From an uncultured Clostridia bacterium (lineage in GTDB: Bacteria; Bacillota; Clostridia; Christensenellales; UBA1242): a DNA stretch of 15,805 bases. The notes beneath the pieces were generated by a model that saw only the letters and a program-made list of their open reading frames with translations, made no database searches and was not told the DNA's origin. The position numbers were made by a program, and so were the translations under genes. Of the stretch, positions 1 to 7,349 are shown one piece after another. The stretch's first letter is position 1; each line of letters opens with the position of its first letter. Where the stretch lies: NCBI GenBank assembly GCA_947384015.1, contig CANDFN010000015.1, forward strand, positions 1-15,805, given 5' to 3'.

Positions 1-373
1 CAATAACATTTATATTTTCGTTTGAAAGTGCAGCAATCTTATCATTAATAGCTTGTTGTTTATCTTTAGCAACCGATTTTAAATAGCGAATTATAAGTGT
101 AGTATTTTCACCTTCATAAGCAACCTGATAACCCTCATACTTACCACCATATTCGTTTACAATATTGCCAATTTTAGAAGCATATGTGCTTGTTGAAGCA
201 AGCCCTACTCTAACTTCTACTTCATTATAACCAGCAAATTCAAAATTTCCATTAAAACCAAACACTGCCATAATAACAATGCCAATTAATAAGAATAAAC
301 TTACACCCATAATGGCAAATTTGTTCTTTTTTATATATTCTTTGTTTGAAACATTAAAATCTCTTTTAGCCAT
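1..373 (-). CDS. secF: SecF, protein-export membrane protein (N-terminal part, runs off the left edge)
   Basis: SecF works with SecD as an RND-type membrane protein that uses the proton motive force to help SecYEG complete protein translocation. Only the first 124 residues are visible. They show a basic N-terminus, one hydrophobic segment at about residues 19-40, and then the start of the extracytoplasmic domain. The ATG at 373 has a strong AAAGGAGG five bases upstream (379-386), lying inside the end of secD, so the two genes overlap by eight bases and are probably translationally coupled. The usual SecF signature after the first membrane segment (Asp-Phe-x-Gly-Gly) is altered: residues 45-50 read EFAGYN. 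Identification rests mainly on position behind secD and on topology; the sequence itself is diverged. The C-terminal membrane half lies outside the window. Confidence 0.82.
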   Translation of the reverse strand, partial: MAKRDFNVSNKEYIKKNKFAIMGVSLFLLIGIVIMAVFGFNGNFEFAGYNEVEVRVGLASTSTYASKIGNIVNEYGGKYEGYQVAYEGENTTLIIRYLKSVAKDKQQAINDKIAALSNENINVI

Positions 374-1694
374 TATTTCCTCCTTTGTGGAAGTTACATT
401 TAGCACCATTTTGAGGATTAAATGGTAAATACATTTTTATAAACAATCTCATAAGTGCAAGTGTTGAGAACATACCAACTAAAGACAATACTAGCATTGC
501 CCAACCAAACGATTGCAATGCCATAAAAGGCATACATACAGATGTTATACCAGCAGCAAGAAGCAATGAAAGTGTTATTAGAATACGCCTCCAAGTTTCT
601 TTAACAGCTATATTAAAACTCACATAAAGTTGTGTATCTTTGTTATAATGATATTTTGCATTTTCTATTATAACAATGTGCATATCCGCCACCAAAATAA
701 AGCATAATAACATGCCAATAATACCAGATAAATTAATATGCATAATTGGAATAGATTGCATTATAAACAAACCTATTGTTATAAAGAACAACAAATTAAA
801 GCAAGCAACCCAGCCTATTTGTTTGTATTTAATTATTAAGAATATGAACATAGCAAGCACAACAAGTAAACTAACTACAGCTACAGAAATTGTTGCCCAA
901 CTACCATAACTAGATGATACAGGCACAGCCTCTATTTGTGTTGGCTGAAGATCAAGAATACCAGTGCGAATCATATTAACATATCTGTTAGCAGTGCCTC
1001 TATCTCTTATACCGCTTTTAGAAAATGAAATTTGTCCGGTTTCTTTAATTCCTTCTATTTCTGTGCCTAAGCCTAAGTTGATAATTGTATCTTCACCCAA
1101 GAAGGCATACAATGTTGGAGACCCGCTTGTGCTATTTGCCATTATAGTATCGTATGCATAAGTTGGATCTTTAAAAGTTATTTTTATTTTATAAACAGTA
1201 GTATTACCATCTGCGCCTTCGTTTAAATCTACAGACTTAACATCTTTGGTAAACAATACTGCTTTAGTTACATCGTTTTCATCTATAGAAAAACTTATAT
1301 CCGCAGGGCTACCGATTAAACTTATAATATTTTGTTTATCTTCTTTATCTTTAATATTGCCTACTTGCAATAAAATACTATCATCACCAGAAGTTGCACC
1401 AGTTATATCATAATAACCGTAACTTTGAGCGATGCCTATCAATTGATTAATTGTTGATTGCCTTAATTCTTCATAATTAGAAGAATCCCCTTCTCGGTTA
1501 GATACACGGTGCAATATACGAACAGATTTACCTATATCTTGACCAAAAGAAAGATTACTAACAAAGTTTGAATAAGAATAGTGATTGCCTTTAATTGTAA
1601 ACGGATAAGTAAAATTTACAAAACTAGCAACTAATAAAACTACTAGTATTATAGCAAAGACAACAAAAAGGCTTTTAGAACGTTTTTTAGTCAT
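366..1694 (-). CDS. secD: SecD, protein-export membrane protein (diverged)
   Basis: SecD is the partner of SecF in the Sec accessory complex of the cytoplasmic membrane. The 442-residue protein has the expected plan: a first membrane segment at about 9-28, a large extracytoplasmic region to about 262, then a cluster of five membrane segments from about 267 to the C-terminus. The region GILDLQPTQIEAVPVS (245-260) matches the conserved stretch before the second membrane segment. The membrane motif normally reading VDANVLIFERIK is here ADMHIVIIENAK, keeping the Asp (D337, equivalent to the proton-relay Asp) and the Glu (E344) but changing the Asn to His. The N-terminal LGLDLxGG motif is also altered (FGQDIGKS, 50-57). 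An AGGAG ribosome site lies four bases before the ATG and the gene has its own consensus promoter. It is shorter than E. coli SecD but near the size of clostridial ones. Confidence 0.9.
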   Translation of the reverse strand: MTKKRSKSLFVVFAIILVVLLVASFVNFTYPFTIKGNHYSYSNFVSNLSFGQDIGKSVRILHRVSNREGDSSNYEELRQSTINQLIGIAQSYGYYDITGATSGDDSILLQVGNIKDKEDKQNIISLIGSPADISFSIDENDVTKAVLFTKDVKSVDLNEGADGNTTVYKIKITFKDPTYAYDTIMANSTSGSPTLYAFLGEDTIINLGLGTEIEGIKETGQISFSKSGIRDRGTANRYVNMIRTGILDLQPTQIEAVPVSSSYGSWATISVAVVSLLVVLAMFIFLIIKYKQIGWVACFNLLFFITIGLFIMQSIPIMHINLSGIIGMLLCFILVADMHIVIIENAKYHYNKDTQLYVSFNIAVKETWRRILITLSLLLAAGITSVCMPFMALQSFGWAMLVLSLVGMFSTLALMRLFIKMYLPFNPQNGAKCNFHKGGNNG

Positions 1695-1712
1695 ACTTCT
1701 CCTATTTTATTA

Positions 1713-1741
1713 ATTATATCTTAACCACATTTTTTTGTCAA
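1713..1741 (-). promoter_or_regulatory. Sigma-A promoter of secD-secF
   Basis: Read on the minus strand, TTGACA (1741-1736), a 17-base spacer and TATAAT (1718-1713) form a perfect consensus promoter. The expected transcript start is near 1706, giving a leader of about 12 bases that contains only the AGGAG site and the secD start. It shows secDF is transcribed separately from the tatD-yrzE unit upstream. The rest of the 1695-1874 gap holds no gene or clear terminator that I can see. Confidence 0.85.
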
Positions 1742-1874
1742 ACAAAAAATGCTGCAAGAATTAATTTTTAGATAGATTATTACCAAAAACTGTGCCAATA
1801 AAACACCTTTTTGTTTATTTTTGCATTGATTACAAACTTTAACAAATTATTAATTTAATTTACTGAAATAATGT

Positions 1875-2264
1875 TTAATTCTTTTTTACTATATTTAGTA
1901 TTATAGACGCTATTGCCGCTACAATTACAGCAAACAATAAATCTAATAGAATTGACATATTAAAAGCAAAATTTCCATTTAGTATAGAAAAGATTATAAA
2001 GGTTAATACCCCATATATTAATCCTGTTATTATAGCCTTAATTAAAAGTTTACCATCGGTTTTACGTTTTAAAAAGAATACAGTTAAAAATAATGATACA
2101 GCCTTAATTATGTCATTAACACACACAACCACTGTATTATTTAAATCGGCAAACTTTAACACCACAGCAAACAACACTATGCCCACCAAGGTAGTCACAA
2201 TCCCAATTAAACAACATTTTAAAATAGTTAAAAACCCAGATAAATTTAATGCTTTAAGTTTCAT
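1875..2264 (-). CDS. Small membrane protein, YrzE/TIGR04086-like
   Basis: A hydrophobic protein of 129 residues with four predicted membrane segments (about 12-38, 45-66, 72-95 and 103-126) and short charged loops. Size, topology and position just upstream of secD fit the YrzE/TIGR04086 family of Firmicutes, which lies in the yajC-secDF neighbourhood of Bacillus subtilis; its function is unknown. The start is chosen at the ATG at 2264 and not the ATG six bases earlier (2270): the ribosome site GGAGG (2275-2271) directly abuts the earlier ATG but lies six bases before the later one. It follows tatD by about 100 bases on the same strand and may be co-transcribed with it. No clear terminator follows. 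Family assignment is from pattern and context, so moderate. Confidence 0.65.
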   Translation of the reverse strand: MKLKALNLSGFLTILKCCLIGIVTTLVGIVLFAVVLKFADLNNTVVVCVNDIIKAVSLFLTVFFLKRKTDGKLLIKAIITGLIYGVLTFIIFSILNGNFAFNMSILLDLLFAVIVAAIASIILNIVKKN

Positions 2265-2369
2265 ATTCATCCTCCTATAGTAATTTATTTAAGAGGTTAA
2301 AATTTAAAACTTAAAAACTAGGCTCAATTTGTATTATTTTGTTTAAACTTAAACTTTTAACTGTTTTAT

Positions 2370-3140
2370 TTAAATTTTGAAAAACTGTTTTGCTGTTAAA
2401 TCTGTTGCCTGCTCTAATTCCTGATAATTTACATTCCTTAACATTGCAACAAATCTTGCAACATCTACAACATATTTTGGTTCATTTATTTTGCCACGAT
2501 TTGGTTCTGGTGTTAGATATGGACAATCTGTTTCAAAAAAGAAACTTCCTATTGGAAGGTTTTTTACAACCTCTTGAACATTTTTAGCATTCTTAAAAGT
2601 TGCAGTGCCTGTAAAAGACATTTTTATACCCAACTTTAAAAGTTCGTTGGCATACTCTAAACTACCACCATAACAATGCATAACAGCACCATGTTTAAAT
2701 GGCGCATGTTGTTTTAATATTTCCAAAGTATCGCCATAAGCGTCTCTGCAATGTATAACTATAGGCAAACAATATGTATTAGCCAATTCAATCTGGCTTA
2801 CAAAAACTTCTTTTTGTTGTTCTTTGTTTTCTTTGTTGTGGAAGTAGTCCAAACCGATTTCCCCTATTGCCACAAGTTTGTTGGGTTCTTTAGTTTTAGC
2901 AACTTTAATAATCTCCTCTAATTTTTCTTTGTTATAATCCTTTAGATTATCTGGATGAACACCTACAGCATAATACATACAATCGTAATTATCTGCAATG
3001 TCAGCAGCCTTAATGCTAGAGTCTAAATCGTAACTAACACAAATTGCAGTGTTTACACCTGCAGACAAAAAATTAGCAACAACCTGCTCTATATCATTAT
3101 TAAACATAACATCGTTTAAATGGCAATGAGTATCTATCAT
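2370..3140 (-). CDS. tatD: TatD-family metal-dependent deoxyribonuclease
   Basis: A 256-residue TIM-barrel hydrolase of the TatD/YcfH/YabD family, cytoplasmic metal-dependent DNases implicated in DNA repair or fragment processing. All expected metal ligands are visible: IDTHCHL at the N-terminus (H5 and H7), GEIGLDYF with E94, VIHCRDA with H130, MHCYGG with H155, and FETDCPYLTPEPNRGK with D205. Length is typical. The ATG at 3140 has an AAAGGTGA ribosome site at good spacing and a promoter about 50-70 bases upstream. In many Firmicutes tatD sits beside metG or ksgA; here it leads a short unit with the YrzE-like gene, which is a different context. The exact cellular role of the family is not settled; the family call is firm. 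Confidence 0.94.
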   Translation of the reverse strand: MIDTHCHLNDVMFNNDIEQVVANFLSAGVNTAICVSYDLDSSIKAADIADNYDCMYYAVGVHPDNLKDYNKEKLEEIIKVAKTKEPNKLVAIGEIGLDYFHNKENKEQQKEVFVSQIELANTYCLPIVIHCRDAYGDTLEILKQHAPFKHGAVMHCYGGSLEYANELLKLGIKMSFTGTATFKNAKNVQEVVKNLPIGSFFFETDCPYLTPEPNRGKINEPKYVVDVARFVAMLRNVNYQELEQATDLTAKQFFKI

Positions 3141-3185
3141 TTATATCACCTTTTAATAAAATTAAAAATAAATTATTTTAACTAG

Positions 3186-3214
3186 ATTATAACACAACCT
3201 TCAAATTTCAACAA
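3186..3214 (-). promoter_or_regulatory. Promoter of tatD (extended -10)
   Basis: On the minus strand TATAAT (3191-3186) is preceded by TGT, an extended -10, with a weaker -35 TTGTTG (3214-3209) at 17 bases. The predicted start is near 3179, giving a leader of about 39 bases with an AAAGGTGA site. It lies back-to-back with the plus-strand promoter at 3230-3257. Confidence 0.7.
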
Positions 3215-3229
3215 ATTTTTTAAGGGATA

Positions 3230-3257
3230 TTGACAAAAATTTTATTTATGTTATAAT
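3230..3257 (+). promoter_or_regulatory. Sigma-A promoter of the 111-residue orphan gene
   Basis: TTGACA (3230-3235), a 16-base spacer and TATAAT (3252-3257) match the consensus perfectly. The start is expected near 3264, so the leader is only about 13 bases and is almost entirely the GGAGG ribosome site before the ATG at 3277. Confidence 0.88.
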
Positions 3258-3276
3258 CCAATTGTTGGAGGAAACA

Positions 3277-3612
3277 ATGTATATTGAAAAGATAAGCAAG
3301 AATGAAAATGTAATAAAAACTTTTGTAGAAACTTATTTAGGTTACCAACTAGCAAGCCAAAAAGTTTTAAAAACTGCTTCTGGTGAACTTGTTATGAGAG
3401 TATCTATTTTAAAAGACGGCTTAACAAAACCAATGAATTATGAATTTAGCGATTATACCGTTAGAGCATTAAGAAGCGGTGCTGTTAAGGTAGCTAAGAC
3501 ATTTGAAGCAACTCTTGAAAATGATTGGCACAACTTTTTAGGTTTTAAATTTGAAAACTATATTAAAAACCTTAACAACTGGTTAGACAATAAAAAGTTA
3601 GAAGTTTACTAA
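3277..3612 (+). CDS. Hypothetical protein, 111 residues
   Basis: I do not recognise this protein. The start is set at the ATG at 3277, which has GGAGG (3267-3271) five bases upstream; a longer frame from a TTG at 3262 would run through the ribosome site and begin upstream of the predicted transcript start, so it is rejected. The product is soluble-looking, with no signal peptide or membrane segment, a mixed N-terminal part, a basic middle (TVRALRSGAVKVAK) and an aromatic C-terminal part with several Trp and Phe residues (NDWHNFLGFKFENYIKNLNNW). It stands alone on the plus strand, with a perfect sigma-A promoter and a strong hairpin terminator directly after the stop. Such signals suggest a genuinely and strongly expressed gene. 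It is divergent from tatD and convergent with plsY; that arrangement gives no functional clue. Confidence 0.8.
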   Translation: MYIEKISKNENVIKTFVETYLGYQLASQKVLKTASGELVMRVSILKDGLTKPMNYEFSDYTVRALRSGAVKVAKTFEATLENDWHNFLGFKFENYIKNLNNWLDNKKLEVY

Positions 3613-3618
3613 TTAATA

Positions 3619-3649
3619 AAAAAATTCACATTTTATATGTGAATTTTTT
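3619..3649. terminator. Bidirectional terminator between the orphan gene and plsY
   Basis: A 13-bp perfect hairpin (3619-3631 with 3637-3649, five-base loop) with an A-run on one side and a T-run on the other, so it can end transcription from both strands. It begins seven bases after the plus-strand stop and its right arm overlaps the plsY stop codon (3648-3650). Confidence 0.88.
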
Positions 3650-4394
3650 ATTTATTTTTTTCAATTTCATTAATTTGAGTTTGTTGCTCTTTTTCTTCTG
3701 TTATAGCAACATTCTCTTGATTTTGAACCTGTTGTGTTTTATTCCTTTTTTTAAAAATGCCTTTAACCATTCTCCACAACTCTGTTTTATTTTCCTTACC
3801 TGTTAACAACCTTTTTATATTGCCACGATGTGCAACAAAAACTAGTGTTAAAATGCCACAAATAAATATATAGTTGACCCAGTTGTTAGGGTTACACCTA
3901 ATTAATTCTACAATACTACAAGCCAAAACAAAGCCTAAAGTGCAAATAGAAGCAAATTTAATAAACAACATACCAATAACCATTAACACAAAAGCAACTA
4001 ATGCCAACTTCCAGTTTATTACCAAAAACACACCAATAGATGTTGCAATACCTTTACCGCCTTTAAATTTTGAAGTTACTGGGAATATATGCCCTAGCAC
4101 AACACAAAAACCTGCAACATAAACAGCAATATCTGGATTGCAACCAAGTTTACCAAATGTTAAATATGCTATAAGCGTTGGTGTTAAACCTTTTATCATA
4201 TCAAACACAAAAGTTAGAATACCAGGTAAGAAACCAAACTTACGCCACATGTTTAACGTGCCTGGATTTCCACTTGTGCCTTGTGCAGACTTCGTCACAT
4301 CCCCATGATATGCGTGTGAGAAAATTTTTGCAAACAATATGTTGCCTATAAAATAACTTACTATACCTAATAAAACATAATACAAATATATCAT
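3648..4394 (-). CDS. plsY: PlsY, acyl-phosphate:glycerol-3-phosphate acyltransferase
   Basis: PlsY is the membrane enzyme that transfers an acyl group from acyl-phosphate to glycerol-3-phosphate, the first committed step of phospholipid synthesis in most bacteria. The motifs are present: GTSGNPGTLN (39-48), KFGFLPGILTFVFDMIKG (52-69), GHIFPV followed by KFKGGKGIAT (101-118) and AHRGNIKRL (188-196). The hydrophobic profile fits the multi-pass fold. The protein has 248 residues where about 200 is usual; the excess is a hydrophilic Gln/Glu/Lys-rich cytoplasmic-looking tail from about residue 200. der and plsY are neighbours in many Firmicutes, and here a phosphotransferase gene separates them. 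There is no Shine-Dalgarno sequence before the ATG; a possible -10 (TAATAT, 4407-4402) would start the RNA one base before it, but no convincing -35 is seen. Confidence 0.93.
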   Translation of the reverse strand: MIYLYYVLLGIVSYFIGNILFAKIFSHAYHGDVTKSAQGTSGNPGTLNMWRKFGFLPGILTFVFDMIKGLTPTLIAYLTFGKLGCNPDIAVYVAGFCVVLGHIFPVTSKFKGGKGIATSIGVFLVINWKLALVAFVLMVIGMLFIKFASICTLGFVLACSIVELIRCNPNNWVNYIFICGILTLVFVAHRGNIKRLLTGKENKTELWRMVKGIFKKRNKTQQVQNQENVAITEEKEQQTQINEIEKNK

Positions 4395-4405
4395 AATTTA
4401 AATAT

Positions 4406-4427
4406 TAAGCAAAAAACAGATTGCTTA
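4406..4427. repeat. Small inverted repeat upstream of plsY
   Basis: TAAGCAA (4406-4412) and TTGCTTA (4421-4427) are perfect 7-bp inverted arms around an eight-base spacer, ending about a dozen bases before the plsY start. It overlaps the only candidate -10 region. It could be an operator or an RNA hairpin, and chance is possible in such AT-rich DNA. Confidence 0.4.
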
Positions 4428-4484
4428 TACAAAATAGTAACATTATAAAAAAAATAATGCAACTAAATTTTAATTGAAATAAAA

Positions 4485-4508
4485 AATAGTGACATTTTTG
4501 TCACTATT
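4485..4508 (-). terminator. Terminator after the phosphotransferase gene
   Basis: On the minus strand a 10-bp hairpin (4499-4508 with 4485-4494, four-base loop) is followed by a run of T (complement of the A-run at 4481-4486). It overlaps the stop codon at 4507-4509. It should separate plsY from der transcripts. Confidence 0.85.
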
Positions 4509-5607
4509 AATCAATGACACCAAAGAATTTTGAACAATCGTTTAAATGATTTTTTGCAACTTCTATTTTAAACTTTATATCTTCACTAGGTTCATATGTA
4601 AATTTTTTTAATCTTAAAGTCATTTTAGAAAGAGTGTATCTTAACCTTAAAAGTTGAAATTTCTGTTCAAAATTAACAGGCTTTTCAACAACAGAGAAAT
4701 ATCCTTTTAAATAATTATCTAACCTATCTATATTAAAAAACAAACTAAAACAAGCTATTTCACTTATTGGATCGCTGGCAACACACTCGTCCAAATCTAA
4801 AATTCCATTAATAGCTTTACCATCCGTTAACGAATTCCAATCTATGAAGTCATTATGAACAAGAACAGCCTTTTCTCTTTGCAAAAGCACTTTGTTTGTT
4901 GAAAAAATCTTTTTATAGGACTTTGCTTCCTGCTTAGTTATAATATTGTATCTTACAAGTAGATTTAAATCATAATCCAACCCAGCCACAACAGATTTAT
5001 ACAGACTGTTAAATATACCCTTTAACTTTCCGCGTTTTGCTAAATCATTATTAAATGGGCCAAAGCCTTCAACTTCAATTTGATTTATTTTTGCAGCAGT
5101 TTTTCCCATTTCGTAAACTATTTTTTCTTCCATTTTAGGATTTTGTTTTAAGAACAATTCTACATTAATACCATTAAGTTTTTCTATAACCTGAAATGCA
5201 CAATCATGTTCGTTTTCACATTCATGTATAGCATAAGTTTTATATGAAGGAAGATTGTTATCTATTAACAGTTGTGCTACTAACGATTCAACATAAAAAT
5301 AACCATTTTTTACACCCATTGGATGACAACGAACAATAACTTCTTTACCACTTTTTAGACGCCCTATTCTGTTAGAATTAATCCCGCCCAAACTTTCTTG
5401 TTTTGTATTATCAAATTCATCTATAGAAACACATTCATCCTCTTTTAAACAAGAGTTTACAATTTTTATTAATTTTGAATTTTTTATTGCAGAATGTCTA
5501 TCTTTCCAAATTTCTCCAGCTTAAGCTTCTGATATTCTTCTCTCACTTTGCCAATAGAACACATCTTTTCTGTTTATTATTCGTTTATTTATGCTTTTTA
5601 AATTCAT
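4507..5607 (-). pseudogene. APH/choline-kinase-fold phosphotransferase gene interrupted by an in-frame TAA at codon 29
   Basis: A gene of 366 codons whose ATG (5605-5607) overlaps the der stop as TAATG, with an AAAGGGGA ribosome site just upstream. Codon 29 is TAA (5523-5521), flanked on both sides by GCT; the frame then stays open to 4507. The downstream part carries the marks of the aminoglycoside phosphotransferase family: a glycine-rich, Asn-containing N-lobe loop (LGGINSNRIGRL) and IVRCHP strand, the catalytic loop HNDFIDWN (H251, D253, N258 in full numbering) and the metal site LDLDE (D271) followed by SDP. The substrate cannot be told; relatives act on antibiotics, sugars or amino alcohols. 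The longest uninterrupted frame starts at a TTG (5391) with only a weak ribosome site and would delete 72 residues, cutting just before the nucleotide loop. Codons downstream of the stop look undegraded, so this is either a recent nonsense mutation, a sequence error or a readthrough gene. A terminator follows. Confidence 0.8.
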
Positions 5608-6926
5608 TATAATTCCCCTTTATTTTTAAACACAACTCTAATTGGTGTGCCAGAGAAATCAAAAGCACGACGAAGGTTGTTTTCTATAAAACGATTATAC
5701 GTATTACCTTCTATTATGCTTGCATCGTTACAATAAATGTTAAATGTTGGCGGTGCAACAGCAACTTGTTTACCATAAATAACCTTAAACTTTTTGCCAT
5801 GTTTTGTTGGTGGCGACATTGTGCTAATTGCATTTGTAAGCACATTATTAAATAAAGCCATTGGTATTTCTCTTGTAGCATTTGCACGCACCTTATCTAC
5901 CATTTCCATTATTTTGCCAATTCTTTGCCCAGTTGCACAAGACACATACAACGTAACATAATATCTCATAAAAGCAAGATCTATATCAAATTGTTTTTCA
6001 AACTCTTTCTTTTTTTGTTCCGATTTTTCTACCAAATCCCATTTATTAACAACTATAACGCTTGGCTTGCCTTGTTCGTGAATCAAACCTGCAATTTTAA
6101 CATCTTGGTCGGTTATTCCTTCACTTGCATCAATTACAAGCACTGCAACATCACAACGCTCTATTGCATTAAGGCTACGTATAACGCTATAACGTTCAAT
6201 ACTACCTGCCTCAACTTTAGATTTACGTCTTAAGCCTGCAGTATCTATTAAACAATAATCTTTATTATTCCATCTAAATGGACTATCTATAGCATCTCTT
6301 GTAGTTCCCGCAACCGAACTAACAACAACCCTATCTTCACCCAGCAACTTATTGGTTATACTAGATTTACCCACATTTGGTTTACCTATTAAGGCTATTT
6401 TTATTTCCTCTGTTTTTACATCCTCTTCTATACGCTTAAAATCTTTAACAACGGCATCTAACACATCACCAATACCTTTGCTTAATTCTGCTGAAACTGC
6501 TATTGGCTCGCCTAAGCCTAACTCATAGAAATCATACGTTTTTTCAACTTCATTATTGTCCAATTTATTAACCGCTAAAACTTTAGGAGCTTTAGTTCTA
6601 CGCAAATGATTAGCAATTTCTACATCTTGCGAGGTGCAACCAGCCCTACCATCTACAAACAATATTATAACATCTGCAAGGTCTATTGCCAAATTTGCCT
6701 GTTCTATAATACGTGCATTAATTTCGTCGTTAGAGCCAAAATCCAATCCTCCCGTATCTACAATTTGAAACTGATAACCACACCATTCAGCATTAGCAAA
6801 AATTCTATCTCTGGTAACACCAGGGATGTCTTCAACTATACTTATTTTACTACCTGCCACTTTATTAAAAAAAGTGGACTTGCCTGTATTAGGCTTACCA
6901 ACAATGGCTACTAATGGCTTTTTCAT
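5607..6926 (-). CDS. der: Der (EngA), tandem GTPase for 50S ribosome assembly
   Basis: Der is an essential bacterial GTPase with two G domains and a C-terminal KH-like domain; it acts in large ribosomal subunit maturation. Domain 1 has GKPNTGKS (10-17), GVTRDR (36-41), DTGG (57-60) and NKLD (120-123). Domain 2 has GKPNVGKS (181-188), GTTRD (207-211), DTAGLRRK (228-235) and NKWD (294-297). The KH-like region follows, with PPTKHGKKFKVIYGKQ at 372-387. The 439-residue length is normal and the N-terminus aligns with the family start. No ribosome binding site precedes the ATG; a promoter places the transcript start on the A of the ATG, predicting a leaderless mRNA. Its stop overlaps the next start as TAATG, so the phosphotransferase gene is probably translationally coupled to it. 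Confidence 0.97.
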   Translation of the reverse strand: MKKPLVAIVGKPNTGKSTFFNKVAGSKISIVEDIPGVTRDRIFANAEWCGYQFQIVDTGGLDFGSNDEINARIIEQANLAIDLADVIILFVDGRAGCTSQDVEIANHLRRTKAPKVLAVNKLDNNEVEKTYDFYELGLGEPIAVSAELSKGIGDVLDAVVKDFKRIEEDVKTEEIKIALIGKPNVGKSSITNKLLGEDRVVVSSVAGTTRDAIDSPFRWNNKDYCLIDTAGLRRKSKVEAGSIERYSVIRSLNAIERCDVAVLVIDASEGITDQDVKIAGLIHEQGKPSVIVVNKWDLVEKSEQKKKEFEKQFDIDLAFMRYYVTLYVSCATGQRIGKIMEMVDKVRANATREIPMALFNNVLTNAISTMSPPTKHGKKFKVIYGKQVAVAPPTFNIYCNDASIIEGNTYNRFIENNLRRAFDFSGTPIRVVFKNKGEL

Positions 6927-6932
6927 AATGCT

Positions 6933-6961
6933 AGTTTACCACATTTATTTCTTTTTTTCAA
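6933..6961 (-). promoter_or_regulatory. Promoter of der, predicted leaderless
   Basis: On the minus strand TTGAAA (6961-6956), a 17-base spacer and TAAACT (6938-6933), with TGG immediately before it as an extended -10. Counting six bases after the -10 places the transcript start at 6926, the A of the der ATG. It lies back-to-back with the plus-strand promoter at 6992-7020, which uses the same TAAACT -10. Confidence 0.75.
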
Positions 6962-6991
6962 TCTTTTGCGGTAAATTTTAAAAATTAAATG

Positions 6992-7020
6992 TTGACAAAC
7001 CTTTTACCATATGATAAACT
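6992..7020 (+). promoter_or_regulatory. Promoter of the 95-residue orphan gene
   Basis: TTGACA (6992-6997), a 17-base spacer and TAAACT (7015-7020) with TGA before it as an extended -10. The start is expected near 7027, so the leader is only about nine bases and the GGAG ribosome site (7027-7030) is at its 5' end. Confidence 0.75.
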
Positions 7021-7035
7021 TGTTTTGGAGTTTAT

Positions 7036-7323
7036 ATGACAATACCCGATTATTTAAAACAACAACAAGAAAGAATTATTGCAAATAATGAAGTTGAAAA
7101 TTTAATAAGAAATTATAGCCTTATGGTTTCTTTATACGCCTCTTCATCATGCACAGAGAGCGAATATTATTCTATGTTATTAAACCAAGAAAATAAAACA
7201 CTTTCTTTACAAAAAAAGTATTCTAAAATGCCTAGTGTTAAAAAGAAATTAAATTCTCATTTAAACGATTTAACCAACGCCATTAACAATATTAATTCCT
7301 CTAATTTTACTGGCACTGTTTAA
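7036..7323 (+). CDS. Hypothetical protein, 95 residues
   Basis: I do not recognise this protein. It is hydrophilic and looks mainly helical, rich in Asn, Gln, Ser and Lys, with long helix-prone stretches at about 4-35 and 45-90 that could form a helical hairpin or short coiled coil, and a single Cys (C39). There is no signal peptide or membrane segment. The ATG at 7036 has TTGGAG five bases upstream and a near-consensus promoter, so the gene is probably real and expressed alone. It is divergent from der and converges on the end of feoB with only 26 bases between stops; I see no clear terminator hairpin in that gap. Confidence 0.72.
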   Translation: MTIPDYLKQQQERIIANNEVENLIRNYSLMVSLYASSSCTESEYYSMLLNQENKTLSLQKKYSKMPSVKKKLNSHLNDLTNAINNINSSNFTGTV

Positions 7324-7349
7324 TTAAATATAAAAACGTTTAAGTTGTA

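Noticed and set aside
1742..1874. Possible 25-codon frame with a TTG start after an AAGGTG site between yrzE and secD
   Set aside because: Too short, its end overlaps the secD promoter, and the translation resembles nothing.
5392..5606. The stretch upstream of the TTG at 5391 as an ordinary intergenic region
   Set aside because: It is open in the frame of the phosphotransferase apart from one TAA, and begins with an ATG coupled to der and preceded by a ribosome site, so it is coding in origin.
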